Positions 29,941 to 32,823 of a stretch of DNA of 32,823 nt are shown piece by piece. The position numbers were made by a program, and so were the translations under genes. Where the stretch lies: NCBI GenBank assembly GCA_017515425.1, contig JAFWFU010000011.1:1-32823 (forward strand). Direction: 5' to 3'. Positions within the stretch are counted from its first letter, which is position 1. Every line of letters starts with the position of its first letter. The DNA comes from Mogibacterium sp. Its GTDB lineage: Bacteria; Bacillota; Clostridia; Peptostreptococcales; Anaerovoracaceae. The notes beneath the pieces were generated by a model that saw nothing but the letters and a program-made list of their open reading frames with translations, had not been told where the DNA came from and searched no databases.

Positions 29941-31779
29941 ATGGCAGAGCTAAAACGCACACAGCTTTATGACGTACACGTCGCAGAGGGCGGCACTATG
30001 GTCGATTTCGGCGGATGGGAAATGCCTATTCAGTATCCGAGCGGCATTATAGCTGAGCACCTCTACACCAGACATTTCTGCTCCATCTTTGACGTTTCCC
30101 ATATGGGACGACTCATTGTAGAGGGCCCGGAGATGGTAAAATTCCTCCAGCATGTGCTGACAAGCAATGTGGAATCCCTGGTGGTTGGGAAAGCCCAATA
30201 CTGCATGATTCCTGACGAGAACGGCTGCGCTATAGACGATGCGTATCTATATCGTTTTTCTGAGGAGAGGTATCTTCTGATTGTTAATGCTTCCAATACG
30301 GACAAGGACCTCGAACATCTGAATAAAGTAATAAAGGACTTTGACTGTACGATTACAAACATCACTCCTGAATGGGCTTCCGTAGCCGTGCAGGGACCTA
30401 AGAGTAAAGAGCTGCTGATGGTTCTCTCCGGAGGAGAGGCTATAACGGAGCCTGAAAAGAACGCGCTGAACCACCTCGATTTCGAAGGACGTGAAGCCTA
30501 TGTAGCTAAGACAGGATACACGGGTGAGCCAATCGGATACGAGGTTTTTGTTAAGTCTGAGGACGCTGAATGGTTCTGGAACAGAATGAAGGAGCTCGGC
30601 GCTAAGCCTGCGGCTCTCGGTGCCAGAGATACGCTCAGGGTTGAGGCGGGTATGCCGCTATACGGTCACGAGATGAGCGACGGAAACGACCACGACGCTC
30701 CGACTCCTATGCCTATCTTCGCGGTATCTCTTGCGAAATTTGCCGTGAGTTTCTCAGAAAGAAAGGGCGACTATATCGGTCGCGAGGCACTCGCCAAGCA
30801 GAAATCAGCATTTGACAAGATTCAATGCAGAGACTATAGCGAGATTGACGTGCTTCCAAAGAGCATTAAGCCTATCACGCTTCTCGACAGAGGCGTACTG
30901 CGTAAGGATATGGAGGTTTATAAGAACGGGGAGCTCGTCGGCATTACCACCAGCGGTACGATGGTGCCCTATTATAAGGCTGAGGGCGAAGGGCTTGAGA
31001 GCGTGATTACAGAAGAAATTGCAAAGAGATCAATCGGATTGGCGTATATCTCGAGCGATATTCTTCCTGATGATATAGTAGAGGTTGACGTAAGAGGAAA
31101 GAGGCTGAAGGCGGTTATTCCGCAGAAACATCTCGATACCATGGCGCCGCCGTTTGCGCGCCCGATGATTTACGGAACCGAGATCAGTCAAATGGAAATC
31201 AGTGATGAGCCGAGGGCGAAGAAGGCTCTGACCCTCATCAAAAAGGCTGAGGATAATCATCTTTGGAGACAGAAGAAATGCGTCAATCTCATTCCGTCCG
31301 AAAACACGCCGAGTAAGGCTGTGCAAATGCTGTCGGCTTCCGACCCGAGCGCGAGATATGCGGAGCATAAGAAGGTCAAATCATTCTATGACAAGGATAT
31401 TTTCTACTATCAGGCTACGGGCTTTATAGACGAAGTGGAGCAGCTTGCTGTGGATGAGCTCAGAAAATACTTCGGTTGTACGGAAGTTGAGACCAGAGTC
31501 ATAAGCGGACAGATGTCCAATGTCTGTGCGTTCTCAGCTCTCATGGATTGGAAGAACAGACTGAACAGGAAGCAGACTCCGCAGAGGCTCGGATATATCC
31601 TGAACAACCATATTATAAAGGGCGGACACCTCTCTGCTCAGCCTATGGGTGCTCTGCATGACTATGTGGCAGTTGACCCCAAGACGGAGAGAAGCGCCGT
31701 CGTAAACTTCCCTGTTTTGAAGGATAATATCTTCAAGATTGACGTTGAGGAAACGAAGAAGGTAATTGACGAGTACTGA
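29941..31779 (+). CDS. gcvT: Aminomethyltransferase (GcvT) fused to the N-terminal part of serine hydroxymethyltransferase; ends at an in-frame TGA
   Basis: Residues 1 to about 403 are a complete GcvT (T-protein of glycine cleavage): FGGWEMPIQYPSGI, FDVSHMGRL, VQGPKSKELL, TGYTGEPIGYEVF and GARDTLRVEAGMPLYGHEM. From about residue 424 a serine hydroxymethyltransferase begins (NLIPSENTPSKAVQ, DPSARYAEHK, NVCAFSALMDW). TGA at 31777-31779 interrupts it before the PLP lysine; the same frame then continues as SHMT to 32598. The T domain should work as it stands, but this product would lack SHMT activity. The start MAELKRTQ at 29941 is favoured by AAGGAG; an in-frame ATG at 29899 is unlikely. The full fusion would be 885 aa. 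Confidence 0.88.
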   Translation: MAELKRTQLYDVHVAEGGTMVDFGGWEMPIQYPSGIIAEHLYTRHFCSIFDVSHMGRLIVEGPEMVKFLQHVLTSNVESLVVGKAQYCMIPDENGCAIDDAYLYRFSEERYLLIVNASNTDKDLEHLNKVIKDFDCTITNITPEWASVAVQGPKSKELLMVLSGGEAITEPEKNALNHLDFEGREAYVAKTGYTGEPIGYEVFVKSEDAEWFWNRMKELGAKPAALGARDTLRVEAGMPLYGHEMSDGNDHDAPTPMPIFAVSLAKFAVSFSERKGDYIGREALAKQKSAFDKIQCRDYSEIDVLPKSIKPITLLDRGVLRKDMEVYKNGELVGITTSGTMVPYYKAEGEGLESVITEEIAKRSIGLAYISSDILPDDIVEVDVRGKRLKAVIPQKHLDTMAPPFARPMIYGTEISQMEISDEPRAKKALTLIKKAEDNHLWRQKKCVNLIPSENTPSKAVQMLSASDPSARYAEHKKVKSFYDKDIFYYQATGFIDEVEQLAVDELRKYFGCTEVETRVISGQMSNVCAFSALMDWKNRLNRKQTPQRLGYILNNHIIKGGHLSAQPMGALHDYVAVDPKTERSAVVNFPVLKDNIFKIDVEETKKVIDEY

Positions 31780-31806
31780 CCTGAATTCATCATCTTTGGA
31801 AAGTCA

Positions 31807-32598
31807 ATGGTAATCCACAAGGAGCCTGTTGCTGAGATTAGAAAATATGTCGACGATATGGGTCTTGATACGACTATCATGTACGATATGGCTCATGTCC
31901 TCGGTATTGCGGGAGATTATTTCCAGAAACCTTTCGAGGAAGGTGCGGAGATCGTAACCGGTTCCACGCATAAGACATTCTTCGGTTCTCAGAGGGGTAT
32001 CGTAGCAATGAACTACAAAGAGGATGAGCTGAAATACGGGCTCTGGGAGACTGTAGAGAGAAGAGCCTTCCCAGGAAGCGTGTCAAATCACCACCTCGGC
32101 ACACAGCTCGGGCTTCTGATGGCTGCATACGAGATGAACGAGTTCAAGGACGCATATCAGAAGGCGATTATCACAAATGCCAAGAACTTCGCAAAGGCGC
32201 TCAAGGCTGAGGGGCTGAATGTATGTGGAGACCCTGCGAACGACTATACCGAGACACATCAGGTGCTCGTAAGCGTAGGATATGGTGAAGGCCCTGAAAT
32301 TGCCACGAGACTCGAGAATAATAATATCGTAGTCAACTATCAGGCGACTCCTGATGAAGAGGGCTTCACGGCTTCCGGCGCGCTGCGTATGGGAGTCAGC
32401 GAGATGACGAGATTCGGATTCGGAGAGGCTGAGTTCAAGAAGCTGGCTGCTCTGATGGCGGACTGCATTCTGAGAAACAAGGACATTTCGGAGGACGTCA
32501 GCAGGCTCAGAGCCGACTACACCAAGATGCATTATTGCTTCGACGATAAGGAATTCCTCGAGGCACTCGAGAGCTTTGCCGGAAAGATTGGGTTTTAA
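31807..32598 (+). CDS. glyA: Serine hydroxymethyltransferase, C-terminal part of the interrupted fusion
   Basis: It continues the upstream frame after the TGA (PEFIIFGKSM then VIHKEPVAEIRKYVDD). ATG 31807 is just the first in frame; GGAAAG lies three bases before it, too close for a good ribosome site. It contains the SHMT active-site region: YDMAHVLG (26-33) and GSTHKTFFGSQRG, with the PLP lysine at residue 56 of this fragment, then NHHLGT and the C-terminal domain through FAGKIGF. It interconverts serine and glycine with THF if joined to the N-terminal part. Alone, it lacks the THF- and dimer-forming N-terminal region. Joining requires only read-through or correction of one codon. Confidence 0.85.
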   Translation: MVIHKEPVAEIRKYVDDMGLDTTIMYDMAHVLGIAGDYFQKPFEEGAEIVTGSTHKTFFGSQRGIVAMNYKEDELKYGLWETVERRAFPGSVSNHHLGTQLGLLMAAYEMNEFKDAYQKAIITNAKNFAKALKAEGLNVCGDPANDYTETHQVLVSVGYGEGPEIATRLENNNIVVNYQATPDEEGFTASGALRMGVSEMTRFGFGEAEFKKLAALMADCILRNKDISEDVSRLRADYTKMHYCFDDKEFLEALESFAGKIGF

Positions 32599-32648
32599 GC
32601 AGCATTTGAAAGCAACCCTTGGCATGGGTATGCATAAGGATAACAGCG

Positions 32649-32684
32649 GAATCGGGGCGGCAAGACAGCCCCGATTCTTTTCTT
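32649..32684 (+). terminator. Terminator of the gcvT-glyA gene
   Basis: GAATCGGGGC (32649-32658) pairs with GCCCCGATTC (32668-32677), a 10-bp perfect stem with a nine-base loop, followed by TTTTCTT. Confidence 0.88.
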
Positions 32685-32706
32685 GTAGCTTCAGCGTGAC
32701 AAAAAC

Positions 32707-32823
32707 CACCGGCTCTGCCGGTGAGAGTGGAAAGCTTTAGCTTCAAGAAGAAAACCTCCAATGCTACTATTGATGTGGCTACCAACCGCATCTTGTAACA
32801 AAGGAGGATTCAAACATGAGTAA
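32707..32823 (+). mobile_element. Left end of an IS200-like insertion sequence
   Basis: A subterminal hairpin CACCGGC-TCT-GCCGGTG (32707-32723), then a leader with GATGTGG (32772-32778) pairing CCGCATC (32786-32792). CCTCC (32755-32759) can mask the ribosome site GGAGG (32803-32807). This arrangement (end hairpin, sequestered ribosome site, short ORF starting MS) matches IS200/IS605-family elements of Clostridia as I recall them. The element runs off the window. Confidence 0.65.
32816..32823 (+). CDS. tnpA: Start of a probable IS200-type transposase (partial, runs off the window)
   Basis: ATG at 32816 follows AAAGGAGGATTCAAAC; only two codons and part of a third are present (Met-Ser). Identity is inferred solely from the structured leader and end hairpin upstream. 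Confidence 0.45.

Noticed and set aside
31780-31830. SECIS element after the in-frame TGA
   Set aside because: Only a bulged 7-bp stem with a 13-base loop was found; it lacks the small apical loop expected of a bacterial SECIS.
1-32823. tRNA, rRNA and CRISPR arrays
   Set aside because: I saw no cloverleaf-like sequence, rRNA segment or regularly spaced direct repeats on either strand; the only tandem array is the 16-bp minisatellite at 24843-24890.

Overview
The window looks like a chromosomal segment of an anaerobic Gram-positive bacterium of the class Clostridia. The evidence is a two-gene (alpha/beta) glycine decarboxylase, formyl-THF synthetase with a separate cyclohydrolase, strong AGGAGG ribosome sites, sortase-anchored surface proteins and a THF riboswitch. 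A gut or oral lineage close to Anaerovoracaceae/Mogibacterium is my guess from gene content only. TAG, TAA and TGA all end genes here, so the genetic code appears standard.

Layout. (1) 138-4149: a carbohydrate ABC importer of the ChvE/XylG/XylH type: lipoprotein, attenuating hairpin, double ATPase, permease. (2) 4159-5148: a DUF4160/DUF2442 small-gene pair between two direct repeats of about 115-125 bp, each ending in the same terminator hairpin. (3) 5239-16636: a surface-pilus operon with the same gene order as the Streptococcus pyogenes FCT pilus locus: large Cpa-like adhesin, SipA-like inactive signal peptidase, FctA/Spy0128-like backbone pilin, class B sortase, FctB-like minor pilin. A second DUF4160/DUF2442 pair sits between sipA and fctA. 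(4) 16722-17849 (minus): a membrane-anchored endonuclease/exonuclease/phosphatase-family protein. (5) 18048-21253 (minus): gcvH, gcvPA, gcvPB. (6) 21513-28412: fhs, folD, fchA and a formate/nitrite channel, then a promoter and THF riboswitch driving folT and a folC-MTHFS fusion gene broken by a frameshift. (7) 28529-28814: a promoter-preceded, highly structured transcript that encloses a 38-codon ORF; I do not recognise it. (8) 28927-32598: thyA and a GcvT-serine hydroxymethyltransferase fusion gene interrupted by an in-frame TGA. (9) 32707 to the end: the left end and transposase start of an IS200-like element.

How the genes work together. Regions 5-8 form a one-carbon island. Glycine cleavage (GcvH, PA, PB, T) makes methylene-THF. 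SHMT links glycine and serine. FolD and FchA interconvert methylene-, methenyl- and formyl-THF. Fhs connects formyl-THF with formate and ATP, and the FocA-type channel moves formate across the membrane. FolT, FolC, MTHFS and ThyA take up, polyglutamylate, salvage and use folate. This suits an organism that ferments glycine or serine (or purines) and gains ATP by running Fhs toward formate, but the direction is inference. No dihydrolipoamide dehydrogenase (GcvL) gene is in the window.

Most notable items: the FCT-like pilus locus in a clostridial setting, the ORF-containing structured RNA at 28565-28814, the repeat-flanked DUF4160/DUF2442 cassettes, and two gene-breaking lesions in bifunctional folate genes, which may be real or sequence errors.
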